Part shown: positions 18,907 to 29,900 of the stretch, piece by piece
Layout of the letters: every line of letters begins with the position of its first letter
Position numbering within the stretch: the first letter of the stretch is position 1
Assembly: GCA_016842065.1 (NCBI GenBank)
Contig: JAEPDS010000028.1
Span: 1 to 51,757 of the forward strand
Direction: 5' to 3'
Source: Candidatus Thiodiazotropha sp. 'RUGA'
GTDB taxonomy: Bacteria > Pseudomonadota > Gammaproteobacteria > Chromatiales > Chromatiaceae
Length of the DNA: 51,757 nucleotides
Notes under the pieces: generated by a model
Told to the model about the DNA's origin: nothing
Databases searched by the model: none
What the model saw: the letters and a program-made list of their open reading frames with translations, nothing else
Made by a program: the position numbers and the translations under genes

Positions 18907-19881
18907 ATGGAAATGCATGATCCCAATAACGACATCAAAGATGATGCATTGACTCACTTTCTGACCAGAACACACCTGCAGGCACGAATTTTCATGCACC
19001 GCAGCTATTGCGAAGAGTGGGCCATCGATATTGCGGGTACCGGACAGGTTCCCTTCTATCTGGTCGACAATGGTCAGGCATGGATACACATGGATGGCAT
19101 GGAACCCAGGTTAATCCAGGCAGGTGATCTGGTCATGTTTCCGCGTGATTCTCACCATGTACTTGCCAACAGTCGGAAACCACAGGACAGGGAAAACGTC
19201 AACCAACCAAAGGATTGTGTAAAACAGGAAAACTTGACCAGCGTTTTATGCGGCTTCTATGAATTTGACTCGGACACCGCTCAGTTGCTGTTAAATGATA
19301 TGCCCGATATCGTTCAGCTGAGTGATGCCCGCAATAATCCAACCACTGACGGCATCGCCCATATCCTGGACACAATCCTGATTGAACTGAAGAACAACAA
19401 TCCTGGACGCAGTATCGCACTGCGTGACCTGGCGCGCCTGCTGTTGCTGCACTTACTGCGCAACTGCTTTTCTGCCAATCTGTCACAGGGTTACCTCAAG
19501 GCATTGATCACACCGCAAATTGGCCACGCCCTGCAATTGATCCACACTCGATTCAATGAGGAGTGGACCCTGGATGAGCTAGCCCGCACAATTGGTATGA
19601 GCCGTACAGCCTTCGCCCAGAAGTTTCATGAATACGTGGGAATACCGCCAGCCAAATACCTGACCACATGGCGCATGCAGGAAGCCACCAACCTACTGAA
19701 AAACACCACGCTCAGTATCGAGAAAATTGCCGAGAAATGTGGCTACCAATCAGCCGCCTCGTTCAGAAAAGCCTATAAAAGTTTCACGGGGGATACACCC
19801 CGGCATATCCGCAACAGAAGCCGGGATTCATTGATCAATCGGGCCCGAAGGAAAATCCTGAGCTCCGCCTCCCCCAATTAA
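18907..19881 (+). CDS. AraC family transcriptional regulator with cupin sensor
   Basis: A 324-aa regulator. The N-terminal half (about 1-130) is a cupin-like ligand pocket with DLVMFPRDSHHVL, as in the AraC cupin-6 group. The C-terminal 100 residues are the double helix-turn-helix domain: DELARTIGMSRTAFAQKFHE, then IEKIAEKCGYQSAASFRKAYK. The family usually activates neighbouring genes in response to a small molecule or stress. Being divergent from the Rieske operon, it probably controls that operon. A ligand cannot be deduced. Confidence 0.92.
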   Translation: MEMHDPNNDIKDDALTHFLTRTHLQARIFMHRSYCEEWAIDIAGTGQVPFYLVDNGQAWIHMDGMEPRLIQAGDLVMFPRDSHHVLANSRKPQDRENVNQPKDCVKQENLTSVLCGFYEFDSDTAQLLLNDMPDIVQLSDARNNPTTDGIAHILDTILIELKNNNPGRSIALRDLARLLLLHLLRNCFSANLSQGYLKALITPQIGHALQLIHTRFNEEWTLDELARTIGMSRTAFAQKFHEYVGIPPAKYLTTWRMQEATNLLKNTTLSIEKIAEKCGYQSAASFRKAYKSFTGDTPRHIRNRSRDSLINRARRKILSSASPN

Positions 19882-20357
19882 ATCAGCAATGCTGTTCCAT
19901 TCAGGCTGCATATCCAGTAAGACATGCCCAGCAGGATCACACACCAAGTGGTCACCTATAACTTCGCCCCCCGATAGTCACAACCTCATGGGAGATATCA
20001 CTAGAACCCACCTCACGTGGCGCTACTAATGCAATTGGCGTTTTAGGTACAGATACCATCGGGTGTTAACACTCCCACCTTGGGTGGGTCAAACCTAAAC
20101 GAAACCCTCTTCTTATCCGTAGTTTAACCTAAGATTGGCTAACCGCCCTGCAGACATCTCACTTTTTAGCCAGAATCCGACTTTTTCCATAGAAACAGTT
20201 AGTTATAAAAATATCGAAAAGATAACTCAGAAGCTGATTATTGACCTGAAGCAACTCCCCCTGAAAACAAACAGCACCGTCTGAAAATTCTGATAGTCTT
20301 AAATACATAAACAGTGATCCATTCTTTATTATAAACAATTGCTGGAGGGAGATGGGC
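19882..20357. other. intergenic region with GC hairpin
   Basis: About 475 bases without a gene. A perfect 6-bp hairpin CCCACC-TTG-GGTGGG lies at 20074-20088, with no T-tract; it could be a stability or regulatory structure. The promoter of the following signalling operon should be in the AT-rich last 150 bases. Confidence 0.4.
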
Positions 20358-21530
20358 ATGGCTGATAAAAAACCGCCAAAACCTGAGGTACCGAATGAAA
20401 CCATCTACCGCTGGCACAAAACAGTCGATCTTGCATTAGCAAAAATGCATACGCCTGTCGCTGTCATTACACAGAAACAGGATGACACCTTCACCATCTT
20501 TTATACACATGTCACCGATGAAAATCCGTTTAAAACAGGTGACCGGATCACACTTGAGGGGAGTTTCACCGACTGGGTAATCAAAAATGATTCTGCATTG
20601 CATGTCAAAGACGCCTCACAGGATGATAAATGGAAGTCACACCGCCTGATTGACAAGGGGCTAGTATATTACCTGGGTTATCCAGTGCACTGGCCAGATG
20701 GCGAAATCTTCGGAACCATCGCTGTTTATGATCACAGGGCCAATGAACAAGCGGATAAACACCAGGATCTACTGGCCGAATTCTGTCATGAAATAGAGCA
20801 GGACCTACTGATACTGGTGCAGCAACAAGCACTGAAGATCGAAATCGAGCATAGGAAGCTGGCAGAAAACAGACTATCCAGTTTAACACCCAAGGAATTT
20901 CATGCGCTCTGGCATGCTGCGCAATCCGTGCTCGCTAATCGGAGCTTTGAGGTCTCGGCGCGCATTATCTTTGATGAAGCCTGTAATATGACTGGGGCGG
21001 TTTCCGGTTATGTGGCACTGTTGACAGATGATGGTAAAGAAAACGATGTGCTGTTTCTGGATTCTGGGGGTCTCTCCTGCGCAGTAGACCCGAGTCTACC
21101 CATGCCGATCCGCGGCCTGAGAGCCAATGCCTATAAATCAGGCAAGGCGGTGTATGACAATGATTTCATGAATACAGACTGGGTCAAGTACATGCCGGAG
21201 GGACATGTGGTATTGAAAAATGTACTGTTTGCACCCCTCAATATCAAAGGTAAAACAGTCGGCATCATGGGTCTTGCAAACAAGGATGGTGATTTTACCG
21301 GTTTTGATGCATCCGTTGCAGAAGCATTTGGAGAAATAGCCGCAATTGCCCTGAGTAATTCGAGGACCCTGGATCAACTGGATGAAAACAACAGGAAACT
21401 GGAGAGTTTCAATGAGACCCTGGTTGACAGAGAGTACAGAATTATCGAAATCAAGCAGGAAGTCAATGAACTATGCAGAGAACTGGGACGCGAACCCGTT
21501 TACAAAGACATAGCAAAACACGCGCAGTAG
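20358..21530 (+). CDS. double GAF-domain sensor protein
   Basis: A 390-aa cytoplasmic protein with two GAF-like domains (about 15-155 and 185-335) and a C-terminal coiled segment ending DREYRIIEIKQEVNELCRELGR, a tail often seen after sensory domains that dimerise with kinases. It has no output domain. The ATG at 20358 is chosen because GGAGG lies 9 bases upstream; an ATG at 20352 is too close to it. The solute-binding lipoprotein gene starts 15 bases after its stop, so it opens a four-gene signalling operon. It may sense a small molecule or redox state and tune the kinase; this role is inferred from context. Confidence 0.85.
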   Translation: MADKKPPKPEVPNETIYRWHKTVDLALAKMHTPVAVITQKQDDTFTIFYTHVTDENPFKTGDRITLEGSFTDWVIKNDSALHVKDASQDDKWKSHRLIDKGLVYYLGYPVHWPDGEIFGTIAVYDHRANEQADKHQDLLAEFCHEIEQDLLILVQQQALKIEIEHRKLAENRLSSLTPKEFHALWHAAQSVLANRSFEVSARIIFDEACNMTGAVSGYVALLTDDGKENDVLFLDSGGLSCAVDPSLPMPIRGLRANAYKSGKAVYDNDFMNTDWVKYMPEGHVVLKNVLFAPLNIKGKTVGIMGLANKDGDFTGFDASVAEAFGEIAAIALSNSRTLDQLDENNRKLESFNETLVDREYRIIEIKQEVNELCRELGREPVYKDIAKHAQ

Positions 21531-21545
21531 CCAGAGTATCTGTCG

Positions 21546-22574
21546 ATGAAAGAATTCAAATATATCTGGGTATGCCGCGCAGCAAACAGTGTCATATTGA
21601 TCGCTGCATTGTCTGTGTTATTGATAGCCTGTGACGGTAAACCAGAACAACATGAGGAAAAGGAGATAGAGTCTGTACGGGTTGCCCTAGCGATGCAGCC
21701 TGGCAGCGCTCTGGTTATGGTTGCCGAGAACCAAGGCTTTTTCAAACAAAACGGACTCAGGCTGGATCTATCAGAACATCCCAGCGGTAAACGAGCCCTA
21801 CATGATAGTTTTTTTGCTGACAAGAGCGATATTGTTATCTCTGCTGATGTGCCTGTGGCTTTGGCATCTTTTTCTGAAAATCCATTTGTTATCCTCGGTT
21901 CCATATTTTCCGCAAACAATATCAACCGCCTGATTGCGAGGACCGATGCCGGAATTAGCACTCCTGCCGACCTCAGAGGAAAGAAACTGGCGACCCAGAA
22001 GGCCTCGGCGGTACATTTTTTCCTACATCTGTTTTTAGTGGAACATGGGATATATGAAAGAGACCTGAGTCTCTCTTTTTTCAAGGCGGAGCAATTGCCT
22101 GACAAGCTTGCCTCTGGAGCTGTCGATGCCTTTTCGATGCGCGAGCCCTATATCAGTCTGACCAAAGATAAACTGCCGGGCGGCTATATAGTATTTGAGG
22201 AACCTGGACTCTACCAGCAACGGGACGTGGTTGTATCAAGCCGTGAATTCGTTTCAAACCACCCTTCAGTAGTAAGGCGATTTTTCAAGAGTCTTTTGCA
22301 GGCCGAGGAATACGTGCAAAACAATCCGAGAACTGCAATAAATATTATTTCGGAACGTTTGGGAGCTCCACCCTCTTCTCTTGAAACTAACTGGCCAGAA
22401 ATCAGCATGGAGGTCTCACTAGATCAGTCCATGCTGCTAGTACTTGAAGATATTTCCCGTTGGGCAATTCATGGGGGACTTGTGGAAGAGCGCACCCTGC
22501 CAGACTTTCTCACAAGAATTCATGGGCAGGTGTTGAACGAGATAGCACCAGAAGCAGTGACAATTATCCAGTAG
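21546..22574 (+). CDS. ABC-type solute-binding lipoprotein (NMT1/SsuA-like)
   Basis: A 342-aa lipoprotein with lipobox LLIAC (Cys29). The mature part has the NMT1/SsuA/TauA binding-protein pattern: GSALVMVAENQGFFKQNGL, then a DIVISADVPVALA segment and DLRGKKLATQKASAV. Family members bind sulfonates, nitrate, thiamine precursors or similar ligands. No permease or ATPase gene is adjacent. Instead a membrane-bound hybrid kinase gene follows after 7 bases, so this protein is more likely a ligand sensor for the kinase than an importer subunit. The ligand is unknown. Confidence 0.88.
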   Translation: MKEFKYIWVCRAANSVILIAALSVLLIACDGKPEQHEEKEIESVRVALAMQPGSALVMVAENQGFFKQNGLRLDLSEHPSGKRALHDSFFADKSDIVISADVPVALASFSENPFVILGSIFSANNINRLIARTDAGISTPADLRGKKLATQKASAVHFFLHLFLVEHGIYERDLSLSFFKAEQLPDKLASGAVDAFSMREPYISLTKDKLPGGYIVFEEPGLYQQRDVVVSSREFVSNHPSVVRRFFKSLLQAEEYVQNNPRTAINIISERLGAPPSSLETNWPEISMEVSLDQSMLLVLEDISRWAIHGGLVEERTLPDFLTRIHGQVLNEIAPEAVTIIQ

Positions 22575-22581
22575 TCCACAA

Positions 22582-25044
22582 ATGAAAATCAGACACAAAT
22601 TACTGGTAACGATTGGACTTAATATATTACTAGGACTGATATTTTTAACCGTACTATACAAGACAAACGAACTTTCCCGCTCCAATACGTTAATTGATGA
22701 TCGGCTTTATCTAATCCAAGTAGGCTCTTACGAGTTATCGATACTGACATATGAAGCCATCCTACACCCGCAAGAAGTGCGGCCCAGGCATCAATGGTTG
22801 CAGAAACATCAAACCTTGATAAGCCAGATAGAGAAAATCGACTCCAAACAATTTCCTGAACAGAGAAAAATCAAGATACTTAAAAGTAATTTATTGACAA
22901 TGAGCGAGTTATTCAAACGCCTTTCACCAACAACTGAGAACTCTCAAAGCAGTATATCGTTCGAAATTACTCCATTATTAGAACAAAGAAAACAACGTAT
23001 AGCTGCTAGCATACAGTCTGTTGGCTTGGAGGTTGCAACCACTGCGTCAGAATTGCGTAGCTCCGTAAATAGTGAACACAATGATTCCACGCAAAGGATG
23101 TTCAATACCGCTTTTGTCGTGACTATCGTCGCCACGCTACTGCTGCTATCACTCTCATTTGGTATTTTCAGGAACATTTTTACTGCAGTAACCAATTTAC
23201 TCGAAGGTGTTAATCAGGTAACAAAGGGAGACCTGAGCTACCGCTCATCACTTCATACTGGTGATGAACTTGAAGAGTATGCCAATGCGTTTAATGAAAT
23301 GGTTTCACGACTTGACGAAACCATGGCTTCACGGGATTTGCTGAACAAGCAAATCATCAAGCAGAAAGCTGCAGAGAAAAAGTTAACAGAATATAAAGAC
23401 GAACTGGAAGACAAGGTGAGATGGCGGACTGAGGCTCTCGAAAAATCCAGGCTGGCTGCAATCAGTATTATGGAGGATGTGAATATACAGCGAAAGAAAG
23501 CTGAAACTGCGCAACAACAGACTGAAAAGGTCAACAAAAACCTGGAGAAGGAAATCACTCAAAGATTAGAAGTTGAAAACCGCTTACGAGAAAACGAGAC
23601 CAGTCTCAAGCATGCAATAATCGAAGCTGATTCTGCAAACCGAGCCAAAAGTGTATTTCTGGCGAATATGAGTCACGAGTTAAGAACACCCTTAAATGCA
23701 ATCCTGGGTTTCTCTGAAATTCTGATACGTGACAATATGCTTAGTAGGGAGCAACGGGATAGTATCAATGTCATTAATCGTAGCGGCGAGCACTTACTCG
23801 ATATGATTAATGACGTTCTTGACCTATCCAAGATAGAGTCAGGAAGAATAGAAATTGAGGAGAGTCCCCTCGACCTGAAAAAAATGCTTTATGATCTTGA
23901 AAGCATGATCAATATCCGTGTCGAACACAAGGGACTCAAGTTCACGCTGGAGTTTGCCCAGGACCTGAATCACTGGATTGTCGCTGATGCTGGAAAACTG
24001 AGGCAGATCCTGATTAACCTGTTAGGAAACGCGGTAAAATATACTGAGCGAGGCGGTATATCACTACGCGCGAAAACCGAGCCATTAGACAGACAACAAG
24101 ACAGAGTCATGCTCTCTTTCGAGGTTGAGGATAGCGGTATAGGGATTCCGGAAGACGATTATGGTGCGATTTTCATACCTTTTGTACAGACTGGAAGCTC
24201 GGATCATCAAGGAAAAGGAACGGGACTCGGCCTGGCGATTTCAAAATCACTTGTGGAACTGCTCGGCGGTCATATATCAGTTCAGAGCGTAGTCGACAAA
24301 GGATCTATTTTCTCATTTCATATCCCTGTCTCCCTGACACAGGGAAACGAAGCACCCAAAGAGTTTGCCACAAGCAAACCTGCTGTACTTTGCCTTGCTC
24401 CGGATCAGCCAAAATGGCGGATTTTAATTGCCGATGACAACAGGGAGAACCTGCAGTTACTTAAAAAGCTCTTGACTCATGTCGGTTTCGACGTAAAAGA
24501 GGCGATAGACGGCCAGCAGGCAATTGACCTTTATAAGCAATGGAACCCGCACTTTATCTGGATGGATATGCGCATGCCCCGTGTGGACGGCTATGAGGCG
24601 ACAAAGATAATTAGAAATTTACCCAATGGTAAGAATATAAAGATTGTAGCTATAACAGCCAGTGCGTTTAAAGAGCAGAAAAGTAAGATTCTTGATGCTG
24701 GTTGTGACGAGGTGGTACGAAAGCCTTATCGCTCTCATGAGATCTTCGATGTAATGTCGGATATACTCGGTGCATCCTTCGTTTACGATGTTAGCGATGC
24801 GAAGGATCAGCCCAAGAACAAGCTTATTTCACCTGACAGGATCAAGTCATTGCCAAAGGAGATAGGCGATGAGTTACTCTTAAGTGCAAAGCAACTGGAT
24901 GCAGAATCCATACTTTCGTTCGTGGAGAATAATGACATCATTTCAGAGGATATCGGAGAAGTACTGGTGACTCTGGCAAAGGAGTTCCGCTTTGACACAA
25001 TAATTGAATTATTGTCACAGCACAATAATGTAACGGATCAATAG
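22582..25044 (+). CDS. hybrid sensor histidine kinase (HAMP-HisKA-HATPase-REC)
   Basis: An 820-aa inner-membrane kinase. Two transmembrane helices (about 7-27 and 175-197) flank a roughly 150-residue periplasmic helical domain. HAMP (about 198-250) and a long coiled coil lead to HisKA with the phosphorylatable histidine at 365 (MSHELRTPLNA), then the ATPase domain with N-box LLGNAVKYTE and GTGLGLAIS. A receiver domain follows, with acidic pair D618-D619 and phosphoacceptor D662. The last 80 residues are helical without a clear phosphotransfer histidine. It probably reads the solute-binding protein encoded just upstream and signals to the HD-GYP regulator encoded 12 bases downstream. Confidence 0.93.
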   Translation: MKIRHKLLVTIGLNILLGLIFLTVLYKTNELSRSNTLIDDRLYLIQVGSYELSILTYEAILHPQEVRPRHQWLQKHQTLISQIEKIDSKQFPEQRKIKILKSNLLTMSELFKRLSPTTENSQSSISFEITPLLEQRKQRIAASIQSVGLEVATTASELRSSVNSEHNDSTQRMFNTAFVVTIVATLLLLSLSFGIFRNIFTAVTNLLEGVNQVTKGDLSYRSSLHTGDELEEYANAFNEMVSRLDETMASRDLLNKQIIKQKAAEKKLTEYKDELEDKVRWRTEALEKSRLAAISIMEDVNIQRKKAETAQQQTEKVNKNLEKEITQRLEVENRLRENETSLKHAIIEADSANRAKSVFLANMSHELRTPLNAILGFSEILIRDNMLSREQRDSINVINRSGEHLLDMINDVLDLSKIESGRIEIEESPLDLKKMLYDLESMINIRVEHKGLKFTLEFAQDLNHWIVADAGKLRQILINLLGNAVKYTERGGISLRAKTEPLDRQQDRVMLSFEVEDSGIGIPEDDYGAIFIPFVQTGSSDHQGKGTGLGLAISKSLVELLGGHISVQSVVDKGSIFSFHIPVSLTQGNEAPKEFATSKPAVLCLAPDQPKWRILIADDNRENLQLLKKLLTHVGFDVKEAIDGQQAIDLYKQWNPHFIWMDMRMPRVDGYEATKIIRNLPNGKNIKIVAITASAFKEQKSKILDAGCDEVVRKPYRSHEIFDVMSDILGASFVYDVSDAKDQPKNKLISPDRIKSLPKEIGDELLLSAKQLDAESILSFVENNDIISEDIGEVLVTLAKEFRFDTIIELLSQHNNVTDQ

Positions 25045-25056
25045 TACTTATTAATA

Positions 25057-26490
25057 ATGAATGAAAAACAAAACAATCTGAGCTCTAAGATACTGATCGT
25101 CGACGACGTAGCGGATAATCTTTCTGTCCTATCCTCTCTACTACAGGCGGAAGGATTCAGGGTTTTTGCCGCAATCAGTGGCGATCTCGCATTGCAGGCT
25201 TTAGATACCCTGGTACCGGATCTGATTCTACTGGATATCGTCATGCCCGGCATGAATGGTTTTGAAATCTGTGCCCGCGTTAAAGAACGCGAATCATTGA
25301 GAAATATACCGGTCATTTTTATCAGTGCCCTTGATGACCCTCAGGATAAGGTCAAAGCCTTTTCAAGCGGCGGTGTGGACTACATCGGGAAACCTTTCCA
25401 AAAGGAAGAAGTACTTGCCAGAGTAAAAACCCATATTGAACTTGCAGGTGCACGTAACAAGCTTGAAATGCTAGTTGAAAACCGAACCCATGATTTAATC
25501 GAAAATCAGAAAAGGCTGAAGAAAACACAACAACTTGCGCGCCTGGGAAGCTGGGAGCTGGATTTTGTGAGTGGCAGTTTGTACTGGTCTGATGAGGTAT
25601 TTAGTATTTTTGGTTTAAATCCATCCGAATTCGTGCCGAGTTTTGAGGCATTCCTTGAGCAAGTCCACCCAGAAGAGCGTGATTCTGTAAAAACGACTTA
25701 TCTCAATGCCGTACAAGACAAGCAGTCATATGACTTAGTACACCGGATTACCCGAAAAGACAATGATGATATCCTATATGTTCATGAACTTGCCGACCAC
25801 GTAACAAATGAAGATGGTGAAGTTGTCCGCTCCATTGGCACCGTCCAGGACATAACAAATCTCGTTACCTTAGATAAAGAACGCCAGCATTACTTGGAGA
25901 AGTTCAGAAATTCACTGGAAAAAACCGTTATCGTTGTGTCCGCCACCCTTGAAAAACGAGATCCATATACCGCTGGTCATCAGCGAAATGTCTCAGAATT
26001 GGCAGTCTCCATAGCCAAAGAGTTGAATCTTTCTGACGAAATATTATCGGGAATCCGCCTAGGCAGCATTATTCACGATATTGGAAAAATCAATATTCCC
26101 TCAGAGATCCTTACTCGACCAGGAAAACTCAGCGATTTGGAATTTGAAATGATCAAGACCCACCCCTTGCATGGAAGCGAAATTCTCAAAGACGTGGAGT
26201 TTCCATGGCCGATAGCCGAGATGGTTTTACAACATCACGAGCGCCTGGATGGCAGTGGTTATCCCAACAGACTCAAAGGTGACGAAATCCTGCTTGAGGC
26301 AAAGATTATTGCTGTAGCCGATGTAGTCGAGGCGATGTCGTCCCACCGCCCCTATCGCCCGTCACTCGGTATAGATGTCGCTTTAAAAGAGATTGAGGCT
26401 GGCAGTGGGCGACTTTTTGATGAAAAAGCTGTTTCAGCCTGTATTAAACTTTTTCGTGAAAAAGATTTCAAACCATTCTCCTCAGGCTAG
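25057..26490 (+). CDS. response regulator REC-PAS-HD-GYP (c-di-GMP phosphodiesterase)
   Basis: A 477-aa output protein. The receiver (about 9-125) has phosphoacceptor D60 in LILLDIVMPGMNG and the conserved lysine in IGKPFQ. A PAS domain with PAC motif occupies about 150-275. The HD-GYP domain (about 285-475) has the HD pair at 340-341 (IIHDIGK), HHERLDGSGYP and the metal-binding histidines, so it should hydrolyse c-di-GMP to GMP or pGpG. It is the last gene of the operon with the kinase and binding protein, and likely lowers c-di-GMP when phosphorylated. The PAS domain offers a second input. Confidence 0.93.
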   Translation: MNEKQNNLSSKILIVDDVADNLSVLSSLLQAEGFRVFAAISGDLALQALDTLVPDLILLDIVMPGMNGFEICARVKERESLRNIPVIFISALDDPQDKVKAFSSGGVDYIGKPFQKEEVLARVKTHIELAGARNKLEMLVENRTHDLIENQKRLKKTQQLARLGSWELDFVSGSLYWSDEVFSIFGLNPSEFVPSFEAFLEQVHPEERDSVKTTYLNAVQDKQSYDLVHRITRKDNDDILYVHELADHVTNEDGEVVRSIGTVQDITNLVTLDKERQHYLEKFRNSLEKTVIVVSATLEKRDPYTAGHQRNVSELAVSIAKELNLSDEILSGIRLGSIIHDIGKINIPSEILTRPGKLSDLEFEMIKTHPLHGSEILKDVEFPWPIAEMVLQHHERLDGSGYPNRLKGDEILLEAKIIAVADVVEAMSSHRPYRPSLGIDVALKEIEAGSGRLFDEKAVSACIKLFREKDFKPFSSG

Positions 26491-26956
26491 ATTAGCATTC
26501 CCCACGTTCGAATTTGCCAAAATCAAAAATTGTCTCTCATAGCACTCTCAGAGTCGCTTTGAGGTACCTAAGTGATTATATTTTCTGCATGAAAGCTGAA
26601 GCCTGACAGCCCCTCGCTATCAGTATTTGCAATTCCATAGAAAATCATAAATCAGACGTCAAAATTTCACTTCACTGATTTTACGAAATAAATGATCCTA
26701 TCCTTAGATTGGCTCACGAAAAAGAAGACACATTGGTACGAAATTTGCTTACTACAGCCCGATATAAAAACTGATTTTACTCAAGAGAATCACTGTTAAT
26801 TAACTGAAGAAGAAAACAGTATCTGGATGTCTGCTATGATTTAATTACCCCGATTTATCTATAGTTATTATCGCCTTTCCTAACCCAGGCTAAGTCCAGA
26901 CAGTAACCTGAGATACCGGGGCGATGCGAAATCCTTTTGTTCAGCCAGAAACTTAA
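26491..26956. other. intergenic region, no gene seen
   Basis: About 465 AT-rich bases after the HD-GYP gene and before the large GGDEF-EAL gene. No frame with a ribosome-binding site was found, and no strong hairpin was recognised. The promoter of the next gene should be here. Confidence 0.4.
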
Positions 26957-29900
26957 ATGCTGCTTTTCCCTAAAAATGTCATAACAGGTGCTATTTTAGG
27001 GATTACTCTACTATTTTTCAGCCCGATTCTGGTAATTGCAGCGGATGCCAGTCGGATTCTTGTCATACACTCGTATAGTCAGGAATACCCCTGGACCAAA
27101 GGCCAGCATGACGGTTTTATCGAAGGACTGCGACAAGGGCAGCCGACACAATCCATCATTAAAACTGAATACCTGGATACCAAACGCACCGACTACAATA
27201 GCAGCTATGCCAACTGGTTCGGGCACTATCTTCAGATTAAATACCAAGACTTCAATCCGGATGCCATCTATGTGACCGATGACAATGGATTGGATTTCGG
27301 TTTGTCCCACCTTGTGAATATATTCCCAGAAAAGCCTTTGGTATTCTCAGGGGTCAATGACTACTCAAAACAGGAAAGACTCGACCCTGAATTACAGACA
27401 GGCGTATTCGAAAAAAAGGAAATCGGCCCCAACCTGGAACTGGTGCAACAGCTGTTCGGCCAGCCTGAAGCGATTTTTATCGTCGGTGACAACTCCAACA
27501 CCTACCAGGCAATCGAGCGTGAACTGCGAAAAAAACTCTCTACAGCACAATTCCCGAAAACGATTTTTTTAGCCGACAACAACATCGACAACATTACCAA
27601 ACCTCTCCGCTCGGTAAAAAAACCACTGGTTTTACTGACCACGCTCGGTGCCATGCGGAATAAAAACGGGTCAACCCTGAAACTCAATGACACAATAAAA
27701 TTCATTGTTACCTCAGGGTCAGAAGTTGTCATCAGTATGGAAGATGCCTACCTGTTTAATGGTGTACTCGGCGGTTATGTCACCAGCGGAAAAGCCCAGG
27801 GAATGGCGGCAGCTTCCCTGGTAAAAGCTATTCTAAAAGGAATAAAGCTTACAGAACTGCCGCCGATTACAAAAAGTCCAAACGAATATATTTTTTCCGA
27901 CCCCACTCTGCAGGCACTTAATCTTGAATTACCCGCAACCATCGCTGAAAAGGCAACCATACTAAATCCACGAATCGGTTTTTATGGACTTTACAAAAAA
28001 GTTATTGTAGCGACCATAGTTATACTGTTCCTGTCACTGATCGCCAGCCTCTTCCTGCATACCTGGCTTACCTCAAAGAAAAATAAAAAACTGCAGCAGC
28101 AATCAGAAATGCTCAGATTGAATAAAGAGCAGTTAAGCCAAAGTGAGGAAAAATATCGCTTGCTGTTTGAACGCCCCGAAGAACCCATGCTGGTTATTCG
28201 TAAAAACACCTTTGTCATTGCCAATGATTCTGCCGCCCGTCTTCTAGGATTTGAAAGCTCACAGGAACTTCAGCAAATCCACCCGTCCGCTTTGTCGCCC
28301 GACAAACAGCCTGACGGCAGGCAATCAACCGACAAAGCCGATGAAATGATAGAACAGGCCTACAAAACCGGTTACCACAAGTTTGAATGGCAACATTTAA
28401 AGAAAGACGGCACCCCGTTATTGATCGAGGTATCGCTGACACGTATTCCCTTTGAGAATGACTACGCACTGTTTTGCATATGGCGCAACATCACTGAATG
28501 GCGTAAAGCAGAAAATGCATTGCGCGAAAAAACCACTTATCTCAACAGCGTACTCAGCGCTTCGGTCAATATTGGTTTAATTGCCACTGACACCAGCCTA
28601 AAGATTAATTATTTCAACGAATCAGCCGCCCGCATTTTCGGACTGGAACCGGACCAGCTGAAACAACAAAGCATTCACATATTTCATGCAGGACATGGAT
28701 CTGAAAGCAAAAAGCGTTTTAAAGCAGCCATGCGGATTGCACAGGACAAGGGAGAGTATCGTTTTCAAATGAACCTACCAATCAAGGGTGAAACACGATA
28801 TCTGGACGCTAGGATCTCGCCGATCAGGGAGGAAAATCAGGAACTGCAAGGTTACATCCTGATGATCGAGGATGTTACACGTCAGCGTGAGGCTGAAAGA
28901 CTGATCAAATTCCAGGCTTCTTACGATCACTTAACCAACCTGCCAAACCGGCGTACGCTGCTGACTCGACTGCAACAAACTATCTCCCGCTGTAAACGTC
29001 ACAGTCACCTCGGTGCAATTCTTTTCATCGACCTGGATAACTTCAAACAGGTAAATGACACGCTTGGTCATTCTGTTGGTGATTCACTGCTGCAGGAAGT
29101 AGCTCAGCGCATGCTCAAGGACGTCCGTGATGAAGACACTGTTGCAAGGCTTGGAGGCGATGAGTTTGTTGTATTGCTATCTGAATCAGGCAACACACTG
29201 GAAAAAGCAATAGCCGACATCAAACAGGTTGCGGATAAACTTAATGAAAATATCGCTCAACCCTACCTGATTGACGGACATGAGATTCGTACGACTACCA
29301 GTATCGGCATCAGTGTCTTTCCTACGTCGGATGAAACGGCCGATGATATCTTACGCCAGGCGGATACCGCCATGTACCAAGCCAAGGAGGCCGGACGAAA
29401 TACCTTCAGATTTTTCTCGCTAAGCATGCAGAAAAACATTGAGGCACGCATGTACCTGCTTGACGAACTGCATCATGCTATTGAAGAGAACCAGTTCAAG
29501 GTCTATTTCCAACCTCAGTTTGACAGCGCCATGCAATTAATCGGCGTGGAATCCTTGGTGCGTTGGAAGAAAGCAGACAACAAAATCATACAACCAGGAG
29601 ATTTCATACCCGTGGCTGAGGAGAGCGGTTTAATCCAGCCAATCAACAACTTTGTCCTGCGCCACTCTTTGCTCAAACAGTGGGCATGGAACAAAACCTA
29701 TGCAGAAAAAGTTGTTAAACGCATCTCAGTCAATGTCAGTGCTGTTCAGTTCAACCAGGATAATTTTGTGCAGAATATTCTGGATATCATCAGCCAAACA
29801 GGTACTGACCCATCTGTCCTGACGCTCGAGGTCACTGAAAGCATGCTTTTGCATGACATTGATGCAACGGCGTTCAAGATGAAACAACTGAAAGCCTCCG

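Noticed and set aside
20074-20088. Hairpin as terminator of the AraC gene
   Set aside because: It lies about 190 bases past the stop and has no T-tract, so it is recorded only as a hairpin.
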